Positions 1-7,896 of a stretch of DNA of 20,453 nucleotides are shown one piece after another. The DNA is from JBOGIF01 sp050742415 (GTDB taxonomy: Bacteria; Actinomycetota; Acidimicrobiia; Acidimicrobiales; AC-14). Location: NCBI GenBank assembly GCA_050742415.1, contig JBOGIF010000015.1, forward strand, positions 1-20,453, written 5' to 3'. Numbering within the stretch: position 1 is the stretch's first letter; every line of letters starts with the position of its first letter. The translations under genes and the position numbers were made by a program. The notes under the pieces are model-generated. The model did no database searches and was not told where the DNA came from. It worked only from the letters and a program-made list of their open reading frames with translations.

Positions 1-2
1 TG

Positions 3-590
3 ATAATCGGCGCGGTCTGGTGGGTCTATGGGATTGGCCCCAAGGGCCCGGACCCCACCTGGAAGCCCCAGCTCGTAGCGACAGGGAACCTTGGCGGTCC
101 GGTCACCGAGTCGAACGCCGGTGGCGAGGCGCTGGAGGGCTTCCCGAAGGGTTGGGAGAAGCTCGAGCTCACCGACCCCGAGGTGGCCGACGCCCAACCG
201 GTGGCCGACCTGGACCTCACCGGCGGCGAGGGCGGGACCAAGCTCTTCTCCAGCCCCACCGAGTACCTGCCGGTCGCCGCCTACGCCAAGGGCGGCGAGG
301 ACTACGGGCCCTTCGGCCTCAAGGCTCGTCCATTCGACCTGTTCCACAAGCCCCACTTCCTGGTGATCCAGGTCCAGCCGGTGGCGGAGCAGGAAGCTGT
401 TGCGGGCCAGGCGCCCCCCAAGCCGAAGGTTGACCCGGCGGCCGAGCCGGTTGCCGTCGTCATGTTGCGCGACCTCGGTAAGAAGCGCCTACACCCCGGG
501 GTGTTCACGATCGCGTCCCTTCTGGTCTTCGGGCTGCTCGTGAACCAACTGCACGTGCGCGACAAAGAGGCAATGGCGAAGCGATCCTGA
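3..590 (+). CDS. C-terminal part of an unrecognised membrane-anchored protein (5' end outside window)
   Basis: The reading frame is open from the left edge to a TGA at 588-590, giving the last 195 residues of a longer protein. The visible part starts with the end of a hydrophobic stretch (IIGAVWWVYGIG). A Pro/Gly/Glu-rich soluble region of about 140 residues follows. Near the C-terminus there is one likely membrane segment (PGVFTIASLLVFGLLVNQL) and a charged tail ending KEAMAKRS. An internal GTG at 183 could be mistaken for the start, but the frame upstream uses normal high-GC3 codons and continues the protein. I do not recognise the family. Its stop is only 26 nt before nuoA, so it may share a transcript with the nuo operon and could be another respiratory-chain membrane protein. 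That link is inference from position only. Confidence 0.6.
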   Translation: MIGAVWWVYGIGPKGPDPTWKPQLVATGNLGGPVTESNAGGEALEGFPKGWEKLELTDPEVADAQPVADLDLTGGEGGTKLFSSPTEYLPVAAYAKGGEDYGPFGLKARPFDLFHKPHFLVIQVQPVAEQEAVAGQAPPKPKVDPAAEPVAVVMLRDLGKKRLHPGVFTIASLLVFGLLVNQLHVRDKEAMAKRS

Positions 591-616
591 CCCGCGGCTA
601 GGGTGGCGCCGGCTCG

Positions 617-1081
617 ATGGCCCAGTACCTGCCGCTTCTCGTGATGCTCGTCCTGGCGACCCTGTTCGCCGGAGGCTCGTTCCTTGCCTCGAGGCTCCTC
701 GGCCCCAGCCGTCCGACGGTGGCGAAGTCGGCGCCCTACGAGTGCGGGATCGTGCCCGGCCGGCAGGCGCCCGAGCGGTTCCCGGTGCGCTTCTACCTGG
801 TGGCGATGATCTTCGTCATCTTCGACGTCGAGATCATCTTCCTCTACCCCTGGGCCGTCGTGCACCGCCAGCTCGGCGTGTTCGGGCTGGTCGAGGTCGT
901 GGTCTTTGCCCTCGCCGTGTTCGTCTCCTTCGTGTACCTGGTCGGCCACGGCGCCCTCGAGTGGGGCCCCGCCCGCCACGTGAACCCCCTTACGTCTACG
1001 ACGGTCGCGTCGACGCGTACGAGCGATTCGACAGTGCGGCGGGTCGGGAACGAGGGCCGCGCCCCCGTGGAAGCGGCTTAG
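617..1081 (+). CDS. nuoA: NADH-quinone oxidoreductase subunit A (complete operon copy)
   Basis: NuoA is a small membrane subunit of complex I. Its long loop between helices 1 and 2 lies near the quinone cavity together with NuoD and NuoH. The 154-residue product has three hydrophobic helices, the family loop motif YECGI (about residues 42-46), and the signature FDVEIIFLYPWAV (about residues 74-86). The ATG at 617 is preceded by AGGGTGG at about 599-605. The core ends near residue 120; a Ser/Thr/Arg-rich tail of about 30 residues makes it longer than the usual 118-130. This tail is the one unusual part. It is followed by an 11-nt gap to nuoB. It is the first gene of a 14-gene nuo operon. Confidence 0.95.
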   Translation: MAQYLPLLVMLVLATLFAGGSFLASRLLGPSRPTVAKSAPYECGIVPGRQAPERFPVRFYLVAMIFVIFDVEIIFLYPWAVVHRQLGVFGLVEVVVFALAVFVSFVYLVGHGALEWGPARHVNPLTSTTVASTRTSDSTVRRVGNEGRAPVEAA

Positions 1082-1092
1082 GGAGATCGGCC

Positions 1093-1632
1093 GTGGGCCT
1101 CGAGGACCTCAACCACAACTTCCTCACCGGACGGATCGAGGATGTCGTCAAGTGGGCGCGCCGCAACAGCGTGTGGCCAGCCACCTTCGGCCTGGCCTGC
1201 TGCGCCATCGAGATGATGTCCACCGGTGCCGCCCATTTCGACCTGGCCCGGTTCGGCATGGAGGTGTTCCGGGCATCCCCGCGCCAAGCCGACCTCATGA
1301 TCGTCGCCGGTCGCGTTTCACAGAAGATGGCGCCGGTGCTGCGCCAGGTCTACGACCAGATGGTCGAGCCCAAGTGGGTCATCTCGATGGGCGTCTGTGC
1401 CTCGAGCGGCGGGATGTTCAACAACTACGCCATCGTCCAGGGAGTCGACCAGGTGGTCCCCGTCGACGTGTACGCACCCGGGTGCCCGCCGGGCCCGGAG
1501 ACGCTGATGCACAGCATCCTGACCCTCCACGAGCTCATCCGCACCGGGGAGGTGACCCGACGCCGCGCTGAGACGCGCCGAGGGGCCGGGCTGCACGTCG
1601 ACCGTCCCGTCGCCGTCGGCACTCCCCGGTAG
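1093..1632 (+). CDS. nuoB: NADH-quinone oxidoreductase subunit B, N2 cluster subunit (complete operon copy)
   Basis: NuoB carries the terminal [4Fe-4S] cluster N2, which passes electrons to quinone at the interface with NuoD. The product is 179 residues. The four N2 ligands are visible: the tandem pair C36-C37 in GLACCAIEMM, C102 in GVCASSGG, and C131 in APGCPPGPE. I chose the GTG at 1093 because AGGGAG (1079-1084) sits at a suitable distance and the protein then starts VGLEDLNHNF, as actinobacterial NuoB proteins do. The frame is open much further upstream, but that part is a shadow of nuoA. The C-terminal 25 residues are Arg-rich and variable. The next gene, nuoC, starts 8 nt after the stop. 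Confidence 0.96.
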   Translation: MGLEDLNHNFLTGRIEDVVKWARRNSVWPATFGLACCAIEMMSTGAAHFDLARFGMEVFRASPRQADLMIVAGRVSQKMAPVLRQVYDQMVEPKWVISMGVCASSGGMFNNYAIVQGVDQVVPVDVYAPGCPPGPETLMHSILTLHELIRTGEVTRRRAETRRGAGLHVDRPVAVGTPR

Positions 1633-1640
1633 CGAGAACC

Positions 1641-2177
1641 GTGGCCGACCTTGAAACCCCGGCGCCCGACGCCACCGACGCCGGAGCCGGCGAGCCCGAG
1701 GCGGCCACTCTGCACGGCGCCCCGGTCACCACATCTCGCGGCCAGGTGGTGGCCCACCCCGATCGCGACACCTACCTGTCTGTTTCCCGGGCTCTCTACG
1801 ACGACGGGTACACCATGTGCGCCGACCTGTGCGGGGTCGACTACCTCGTGGCCGAGGGGCGGGTCCTGCCGCCGGGTGTGCAACCCGAGCGCTTCGAGGT
1901 GGTCGTGAACCTCCGGGAGCCCGTCGGGGCGCTTCGGGTGCGCCTGCGGGTGCAGGTACCGGCCGAGGACCCGCAGGTCTCATCGCTCTTTGAGCTCCAC
2001 CCCGGCACCGAAGCCATGGAGCGAGAGGCCTACGACATGTTTGGCATAGTGTTCCTCGGCCATCCCGACCTGTCACGAATCTTGATGCCCGACGACTGGG
2101 AGGGCCACCCGCTTCGCAAGGACTACGGCATCGGCCGGGTACCGGTCCAGTTCAAGGGGGCACCCCAGCCACGATGA
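1641..2177 (+). CDS. nuoC: NADH-quinone oxidoreductase subunit C (complete operon copy)
   Basis: NuoC is the 30-kDa-type hydrophilic subunit that packs against NuoD in the peripheral arm; it binds no cofactor. The product has 178 residues. The C-terminal family signature is clear from about residue 130: EREAYDMFGI, then GHPDLSRILMPDDWEGHPLRKDY. The first 35 residues are Ala/Pro/Glu-rich and look disordered, which is common in actinobacterial NuoC. The GTG at 1641 follows the nuoB stop by 8 nt, with only a weak upstream GCGAGAA as ribosome site. The stop overlaps the nuoD start as ATGA (2174-2177), which points to translational coupling. Confidence 0.94.
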   Translation: MADLETPAPDATDAGAGEPEAATLHGAPVTTSRGQVVAHPDRDTYLSVSRALYDDGYTMCADLCGVDYLVAEGRVLPPGVQPERFEVVVNLREPVGALRVRLRVQVPAEDPQVSSLFELHPGTEAMEREAYDMFGIVFLGHPDLSRILMPDDWEGHPLRKDYGIGRVPVQFKGAPQPR

Positions 2178-3472
2178 CCGAGGCCATCGTCGTCGAGGGA
2201 CCTCCTGTGGAGGTAGGTAGCCCGGTGGGGGTGAAGGCACTGCGCGACCCCGACGCGGTGCTGCGCCTGCCCCACCTCCCGGAGGACGTGGAGAGCGTCC
2301 CTACCGACGACGACACCATGATCATCAACATGGGCCCTCAGCACCCCAGCACCCATGGAGTGCTGCGGCTGATGCTCGAGCTGCAGGGCGAGACGGTGCT
2401 CCGGGCCAAGCCGGTGATCGGCTACCTCCACACCGGCATGGAGAAGACCGGTGAGGACCTCACCTACGTCCAGGGCCCGACGAACGTCACCCGCATGGAC
2501 TACCTCGCCCCGCTCTTCAACGAGCTGGTCTTCTCCATGGCCGTGGAGAAGCTGCTGGAGCTCGAGGTGCCGCCCCGGGCCACGTGGATACGCATGCTCA
2601 TGACCGAGCTGAACCGGATCGCGTCGCATTCCATCTGGTTGGCGACCAACGGGATGGACCTCGGGGCCATCTCGATGATGATCTACGGGATCCGCGAGCG
2701 CGAGATGGTGCTGGCGTTCTTCGAGAAGGTCACGGGCCTGCGGATGAACCACAACTACATCCGGCCGGGAGGCGTCGCTGCCGACCTACCCGACGGCTGG
2801 CGGGAGGACGTCGGAGGGATCCTCGCCGCCTACCCGGCCCGGCTGGCCGAGTACGACACCCTGCTTACCGGCCAGCCCATCTGGCGGGAGCGCACCGAGG
2901 GGGTCGGGATCATCACCGCCGACGAATGCGTGGCCCTGGGGATCACCGGCCCGGTGCTCCGCTCCACCGGCGTGGCCTCCGACCTACGACGCGACGCCCC
3001 CTACCTCACCTACGACCAAGTGGAGTTCGACGTGATCGTCGGCTCCTACGGGGACAGCTTCGACCGCTACGCCATCCGGCTGAACGAGATCCGTGAGTCC
3101 CTCGGCATCGTCCGCCAGATCCTCGACAAGATGCCCGCCGGCGACTACCGGTCGCAGGACAAGAAGGTGACTCCACCGCCTCGCGCCCGCATCGACGAGT
3201 CGATGGAGGCGCTCATCCACCACTTCAAGATCTTCACGGAGGGCTTCAAGGTGCCCGAGGGCGAGGTCTACGTGGCCGTCGAGTCGCCGCGGGGGGAGCT
3301 CGGCTGCTACCTCGTGGCCGACGGAGGTCCCAAGCCGTACCGGCTCCACATCCGTGGCCCGTCGTTCGTGAACCTCCAGGCCCTCCCGCACATGATGCGC
3401 GGCGGGCTGATCGCGGATGGGGTGGCCGTCATCAGCACCCTCGACCCCGTCATGGGCGAGGTGGACCGCTAG
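2174..3472 (+). CDS. nuoD: NADH-quinone oxidoreductase subunit D, quinone-site subunit (complete operon copy)
   Basis: NuoD (49-kDa type) forms the quinone-binding pocket with NuoB and NuoH. The product has 432 residues, about 25 more than Thermus Nqo4 because of its N-terminal extension. Quinone-site residues are conserved: H57 and H61 in GPQHPSTHGVL, and Y110 in TRMDYL. By motif and identical spacing (49 residues between H61 and Y110), these match His38 and Tyr87 of Thermus Nqo4. The C-terminus has the family ending STLDPVMGEVDR with D424. The ATG at 2174 overlaps the nuoC stop; AAGGGGG lies just upstream. This copy has a normal quinone site and is the reference for judging the divergent NuoD2 at 17224-18405. 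Confidence 0.97.
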   Translation: MTEAIVVEGPPVEVGSPVGVKALRDPDAVLRLPHLPEDVESVPTDDDTMIINMGPQHPSTHGVLRLMLELQGETVLRAKPVIGYLHTGMEKTGEDLTYVQGPTNVTRMDYLAPLFNELVFSMAVEKLLELEVPPRATWIRMLMTELNRIASHSIWLATNGMDLGAISMMIYGIREREMVLAFFEKVTGLRMNHNYIRPGGVAADLPDGWREDVGGILAAYPARLAEYDTLLTGQPIWRERTEGVGIITADECVALGITGPVLRSTGVASDLRRDAPYLTYDQVEFDVIVGSYGDSFDRYAIRLNEIRESLGIVRQILDKMPAGDYRSQDKKVTPPPRARIDESMEALIHHFKIFTEGFKVPEGEVYVAVESPRGELGCYLVADGGPKPYRLHIRGPSFVNLQALPHMMRGGLIADGVAVISTLDPVMGEVDR

Positions 3473-3474
3473 CC

Positions 3475-4050
3475 GTGGCCCGCCTGTCCGCCGACAACGT
3501 CCGGCGCGCCCGGGACATCATCGCCGTGTACCCCCGGGCCCGCTCGGCGCTCATACCCATTCTCCACATCGCCCAGGAGCAGGACGGCTGGCTCACGCCC
3601 GACGCCATGGCGCACGTCGGCGAGCTCCTGGACCTCGATCCCGCCGAGGTCTACGGCACGGCGAGCTTCTACGACATGTTCTTCACCCACCCGGTGGGGC
3701 GGTATCTGGTCTCGGTGTGCACCAACCTGGCCTGCCTGCTCAACGGTGCGGGCGAGCTGCTGGAGCACGCCGAGCGCCGCCTGGGCGTGGCCGCCGGGGG
3801 GACGACCGAGGATCACCAGTTCACGCTGGAAGAGGTCGAGTGCATCGCCTTCTGCGGCGCTGCGCCCTGCCTGGCCGTCAACTGGCGCTTCTTCGGGAAC
3901 GTGAGCGCGGAGGACTTCGACCGCCTGGTCGACGACCTGGCCGCCGGCCGCCTGGCCGACGACGTGCCGCCCCACGGCACGCTCTCGCGCGTGCGCCGCG
4001 ACGTTGGCGGGACCATGGTGGGCGACAGGGTCGGGGGGGAGCTCGCGTGA
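3475..4050 (+). CDS. nuoE: NADH-quinone oxidoreductase subunit E, [2Fe-2S] N1a subunit
   Basis: NuoE is the 24-kDa thioredoxin-fold subunit of the NADH-oxidising module and carries [2Fe-2S] cluster N1a. The 191-residue product shows all four ligands in the family pattern: C82-x4-C87 (CTNLAC) and C123-x3-C127 (CIAFC). The N-terminal helical region (to about residue 60) and the motif GTASFYDMF are typical. The last 30 residues form a variable Arg/Gly-rich tail. The GTG at 3475 begins 2 nt after the nuoD stop, with GAGGTGG at 3458-3464 as a likely ribosome site. The gene ends in a GTGA overlap with nuoF, as expected for partners that assemble as a pair. No copy of this gene is seen in the second cluster. 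Confidence 0.95.
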   Translation: MARLSADNVRRARDIIAVYPRARSALIPILHIAQEQDGWLTPDAMAHVGELLDLDPAEVYGTASFYDMFFTHPVGRYLVSVCTNLACLLNGAGELLEHAERRLGVAAGGTTEDHQFTLEEVECIAFCGAAPCLAVNWRFFGNVSAEDFDRLVDDLAAGRLADDVPPHGTLSRVRRDVGGTMVGDRVGGELA

Positions 4051-5351
4051 CCGTCACGTCCGCGGCCCCCATCGTCACCCGCCGGGTGGGTTCCCCCGAG
4101 TCGTGGACGCTGCGTTCCTATCTGGCCAGCGGCGGTTACGAGGGGCTGCGTCAAGCGCTCGCCATGGAGCCGGCCGCGGTCACGGCCGATGTTCTGGCCT
4201 CCAACCTGCTCGGCCGCGGGGGCGCCGGCTTCGAGGCCGGCAAGAAGTGGTCGATGCTACGCAAGGCCGACCCCGTCTACCTGGTCATCAACGGCGACGA
4301 GAGCGAGCCCTGCACCTTCAAGGACCACATGCTGATCGAGGCCGACCCCCACCAGATCGTCGAGGGCACAATCATCTGCGCCTACGCGGTGGGCGCGGCG
4401 CAGGCGTTCATCTTCGTCCGCGGCGAGTTCGCCCTCGGCATCGAGCGGCTCACCGCAGCCATCAACGAGGCCTACGCCCACGGAGCCCTCGGCCGCGACA
4501 TATTCGGGTCGGGTTTCTCCCTCGACGTGGTGGCCCACCCCGGCGCCGGTGCTTACATCTGCGGCGAGGAGACGGCGCTGCTCGAGAGCCTGGAGGGCAA
4601 GCGGGGCTACCCGCGCGACAAGCCCCCCTACTTCCCGGCCGTGATCGGCCTCTATGGGGCCCCGACCGTCGTCAACAACGTGGAGACGGTCTCCAACCTG
4701 CCCTGGATCGTGCAGAACGGGGGGGTGGCGTTCGCCGCCCTCGGCCTAGGCCGATCCACCGGCACGCGGATCTTCTCGTTGTCGGGCCACGTGAACCGCC
4801 CGGCCAACTACGAGATCGAGATGGCGAAGACCACGTTCTCCGATCTCATCTACGACGAGCGTCTGGGTGGCGGGATCCCGGGCGGACGCCAGCTCAAGGC
4901 GTTCATCCCCGGCGGCGCCTCGGCACCGTGGTTCTCGCCCGACCAGGTCGACATGGCGCTCGACCAGGACGCGGTGGGCAAGGCCGGCTCCATGCTCGGC
5001 TCGGGCTCGGTGGTCGTGATGGACGAGACGACCTGCATGGTACGGGCGGCGTGGCGCATCACCCGGTTCTTCCACCGTGAGTCGTGCGGGCAGTGCACGC
5101 CGTGCCGCGAAGGCGGCGGCTGGCTGGACAAGATCATGCGCCGGATCGAGATGGGCGGCGGCCGGGAGTCCGACCTCGACCTGCTGCTCGACGTCTGCGA
5201 CAACATCGCCCCCGGTCTGGGATGGCCGCCGCAGAAGACCACCATCTGCGTTCTCGGGCCGTCGATCCCGTCGTCGATAACGTCCGCCATCCGTATGTTC
5301 CGCGACGAGTTCCTCGTGCACATCAAAGAGGGCGGGTGCCCCTTTGGCTGA
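4047..5351 (+). CDS. nuoF: NADH-quinone oxidoreductase subunit F, NADH/FMN and N3 subunit
   Basis: NuoF (51-kDa type) oxidises NADH with FMN and passes electrons to [4Fe-4S] cluster N3. The product is 434 residues. NADH/FMN-binding motifs are visible: GRGGAGFEAGKKW (about residues 55-67), NGDESEPCTFKDH, and GAGAYICGEETALLES. The N3 ligands are C347, C350 and C353 in SCGQCTPCREG, then C401. The spacing from C353 to C401 is 48 residues, against 41 in Thermus Nqo1. The segment around C401 reads WPPQKTTICVLGPS rather than the common CxLGDAA form. The start is the GTG at 4047 in a GTGA overlap with nuoE, preceded by a G-rich ribosome site. The open frame further upstream is not coding. Confidence 0.95.
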   Translation: MTVTSAAPIVTRRVGSPESWTLRSYLASGGYEGLRQALAMEPAAVTADVLASNLLGRGGAGFEAGKKWSMLRKADPVYLVINGDESEPCTFKDHMLIEADPHQIVEGTIICAYAVGAAQAFIFVRGEFALGIERLTAAINEAYAHGALGRDIFGSGFSLDVVAHPGAGAYICGEETALLESLEGKRGYPRDKPPYFPAVIGLYGAPTVVNNVETVSNLPWIVQNGGVAFAALGLGRSTGTRIFSLSGHVNRPANYEIEMAKTTFSDLIYDERLGGGIPGGRQLKAFIPGGASAPWFSPDQVDMALDQDAVGKAGSMLGSGSVVVMDETTCMVRAAWRITRFFHRESCGQCTPCREGGGWLDKIMRRIEMGGGRESDLDLLLDVCDNIAPGLGWPPQKTTICVLGPSIPSSITSAIRMFRDEFLVHIKEGGCPFG

Positions 5352-7896
5352 CGCCGTGGCCGAGACGTCGGCCGAGCCGCCCGCCGAGTACCTGACGATC
5401 ACCGTCGACGGCGTCGAGATGGGCGCCCGGCCCGGTGAGATGGTGATCGCCGCCGCCGAGCGGGGCGGTGCCTACATCCCCCGCTTCTGCTACCACCCGC
5501 GGATGAAGCCGGTGGGCATGTGCCGGATGTGCCTGGTGGAGATCAAGGGCCCGCGCGGCTTCGCCCTGCTGCCCGCCTGCTACGTGCCCGTCGCCGACGG
5601 CCAGGAGGTGGTTACCACCTCGCTCAAGGTGAAGAAGGCGCAGGACGGGGTGCTCGAGTTCCTTCTGATCAACCATCCGCTCGACTGCCCCGTCTGCGAC
5701 CGCGGCGGCGAGTGCCCGCTCCAGGACCAGACCTTCGCCTTCGGGCCGGGCGAGAGCCGGTTCGTGGAGGAGAAGCGCCATTGGGAGAAGCCCATCCCGG
5801 TGAACCCGCTCGTGGCGCTCGACCGCGAGCGCTGCATCCAGTGCGCCCGCTGCACGCGGTTCGCCGACGAGGTGGCCGGCGACCCGATGATCGACTTCGT
5901 CGGCCGCTCCGACGAGACCGAGGTCAACACCTTCCCCGACCGGCCGTTCGTCTCCAACTTCAGCGCCAACATCGTGCAGATCTGCCCGGTGGGCGCGCTC
6001 ACGGCCACGCCCTACCGGTTCCGGGCTCGGCCCTGGGACCTGGAAACGGTCGAGTCCACGTGCACGGCGTGCTCCGTCGGCTGCCGGATCGCCCTGCAAT
6101 CGTCCGCCGACCGGGTCATCCGCCACCTGGGCGTCGACAGCGAGCCGGTCAACCACGGCTGGTTGTGCGACAAGGGCAGGTTCTTCTACGAGGCGCTCGA
6201 CTCGCCGCAGAGGATCACCGCGCCAATGGTGCGCAAGGGTGGAGAGCTGGTGGAGGTCTCCTGGCCCGAGGCGCTGGAGGCGGCGGCCACGGGCCTGCGG
6301 GCGGTGGCACCGGACGCCTTGGCTGTGCTCGGCGGCTCCCGGCTTCCGAACGAGGACGCCTACGCGTGGGCCCGGCTGGCCAAGGGAGTCGTCGGGACCG
6401 ACAACGTCGACTGCCAGATGGGCGACGGCCTTCCCGCCGAGCTGGTGCTGGGGCTTCCATCCGCCACCATCGACGAAGCGTGCCGGGCGCCGGCCGTGCT
6501 CCTCCTGGCACCCGACCTCAAGGAGGAGCTGCCGGTCCTGTACCTGCGGCTGCGCTCGGCCGTGCTCGACGGAGGCGTTCCGCTCGTCGAGCTGACGCCT
6601 CAGGCCACGGGCCACACGCCCCACGCCACGGTCACCCTCCTACATCGCCCAGGGGAAGCGGCGTCGGTGGCGCAGGCCCTGGTGGCGGCCGACCCGCCGG
6701 CCGACGGCGCCGGGGGCGTGCCGGCCTCCGCCATCGAGAGGGCCCGCTCGGTCCTGGGCCACGAGGGTGTCGTTGTAGTGCTGGGCCGGCCGTCGATGGC
6801 CGAGGCCGCGACCGCCACCGTCGATGCCGCCGGGCTGCTGGCCTCCGGGCGCCCGGGCGTCCGCTTCCTTCCCGTCCTGCGGAGGGGCAACGTGCGGGGC
6901 GCGCTCGACATGGGCCTCGCTCCTGGGGTGCTCCCCGGCCGGGTGTCTCTCGCCGCCGGGCGCGACCGGTTCGCCGCGGCATGGGGAGCGGTGCCGGCCG
7001 AGCGTGGCCTGGATTCCGCCGGCATCCTCGAGGCTGCCGCCGCCGGGCGGGTACAGGCGCTCGTGCTGCTCGGGGCCGACCCGCTGGGCGACTTTCCGGA
7101 CCGCGGCCTCGCCCGTCGGGCCCTCGAGGGCGCCGTCTTCACGCTCGCCGTCGACACCTTCCTCACCCCGTCGGTGGCAGGGGCCGACGTGGTTCTGCCC
7201 GCTGTCGGCTTCGGGGAGCGGATCGGGACCACCACCAACGTCGAGGGAAGGGTCAGCCGGCTGGGAAAGAAGGTCACCGCGCCCGGCACCGCTCGTCCGG
7301 ACTGGATGATCGCCGCCGAACTGGCGGAGCGCCTCGGCGGCGACCTCGGCTTCTCGTCTCTCGACGATGTGGCCGCCGAGATTGCGCAGCTGGCTCCTTC
7401 CCACATCGGCCTGACGCCCGAGCTGCTCGGCCAGCCCACAGCCCGCGACGGCATCCTCGTTCCCCTCGACCGGGACGTGCCCGAACCGGTGGCCGAGCCG
7501 GCCCTGCTCCGGTACGAGCCGTCCGGCGCCACCCGACCCTCGCCGCCCGTGGACGCCTACTCCCTGCGCCTGGTCTCGGGCCGTGCCCTCTACGACGCCG
7601 GCCAGGTCGTGGTCCACTCGCCCTCGCTGGCAGCCCTTGTCGCCGGTCCGTCGCTGCGGGCGCACCCGTCCGATCTCGGGCGCCTCGGGATCGGAACCGG
7701 CACGAGCGTGCGCGTCAGCTCCTCGCGCGGCTCGCTCACGGCCCAGGTCGTTGCCGACCCGGGCGTGCTCCGAGGGTCGGCACTTCTGGCGTTCAACCAG
7801 CCGGGCGCCGGCGCCGCCGACCTCATCGACTCCTCACAGCCCGTCACCGAGGTCCGCATCGACACGGTGTCGGGTGCGGAGCCCGGAGGCGAGTAG
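5344..7896 (+). CDS. nuoG: NADH-quinone oxidoreductase subunit G, multi-cluster Fe-S subunit
   Basis: NuoG carries the chain of Fe-S clusters between NuoF and NuoI. The product has 850 residues. Ligand sets in order are: [2Fe-2S] N1b at C49, C60, C63, C79; N5 at H111, C115, C118, C124; N4 at C164, C167, C170, C214; and the optional N7 set at C240-x2-C243-x3-C247-x27-C275. The rest is a molybdopterin-oxidoreductase-like domain without obvious cofactor residues, normal for NuoG. The start is probably the TTG at 5344, overlapping nuoF by 8 nt, because GAGGG (5328-5332) lies 11 nt upstream. The GTG at 5356 is an alternative with a poorer ribosome site. N7 is found only in some bacterial enzymes, so its retention here is worth noting. 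Confidence 0.95.
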   Translation: MADAVAETSAEPPAEYLTITVDGVEMGARPGEMVIAAAERGGAYIPRFCYHPRMKPVGMCRMCLVEIKGPRGFALLPACYVPVADGQEVVTTSLKVKKAQDGVLEFLLINHPLDCPVCDRGGECPLQDQTFAFGPGESRFVEEKRHWEKPIPVNPLVALDRERCIQCARCTRFADEVAGDPMIDFVGRSDETEVNTFPDRPFVSNFSANIVQICPVGALTATPYRFRARPWDLETVESTCTACSVGCRIALQSSADRVIRHLGVDSEPVNHGWLCDKGRFFYEALDSPQRITAPMVRKGGELVEVSWPEALEAAATGLRAVAPDALAVLGGSRLPNEDAYAWARLAKGVVGTDNVDCQMGDGLPAELVLGLPSATIDEACRAPAVLLLAPDLKEELPVLYLRLRSAVLDGGVPLVELTPQATGHTPHATVTLLHRPGEAASVAQALVAADPPADGAGGVPASAIERARSVLGHEGVVVVLGRPSMAEAATATVDAAGLLASGRPGVRFLPVLRRGNVRGALDMGLAPGVLPGRVSLAAGRDRFAAAWGAVPAERGLDSAGILEAAAAGRVQALVLLGADPLGDFPDRGLARRALEGAVFTLAVDTFLTPSVAGADVVLPAVGFGERIGTTTNVEGRVSRLGKKVTAPGTARPDWMIAAELAERLGGDLGFSSLDDVAAEIAQLAPSHIGLTPELLGQPTARDGILVPLDRDVPEPVAEPALLRYEPSGATRPSPPVDAYSLRLVSGRALYDAGQVVVHSPSLAALVAGPSLRAHPSDLGRLGIGTGTSVRVSSSRGSLTAQVVADPGVLRGSALLAFNQPGAGAADLIDSSQPVTEVRIDTVSGAEPGGE

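Noticed and set aside
742..1092. N-terminal extension of NuoB joining it to NuoA
   Set aside because: The extension is a frame-shifted copy of nuoA. The GTG at 1093 has a good ribosome site and the normal NuoB N-terminus.
5323..6624. A 433-residue open frame on the minus strand opposite nuoG
   Set aside because: It has no recognisable motif and is fully covered by NuoG Fe-S coding sequence on the plus strand.
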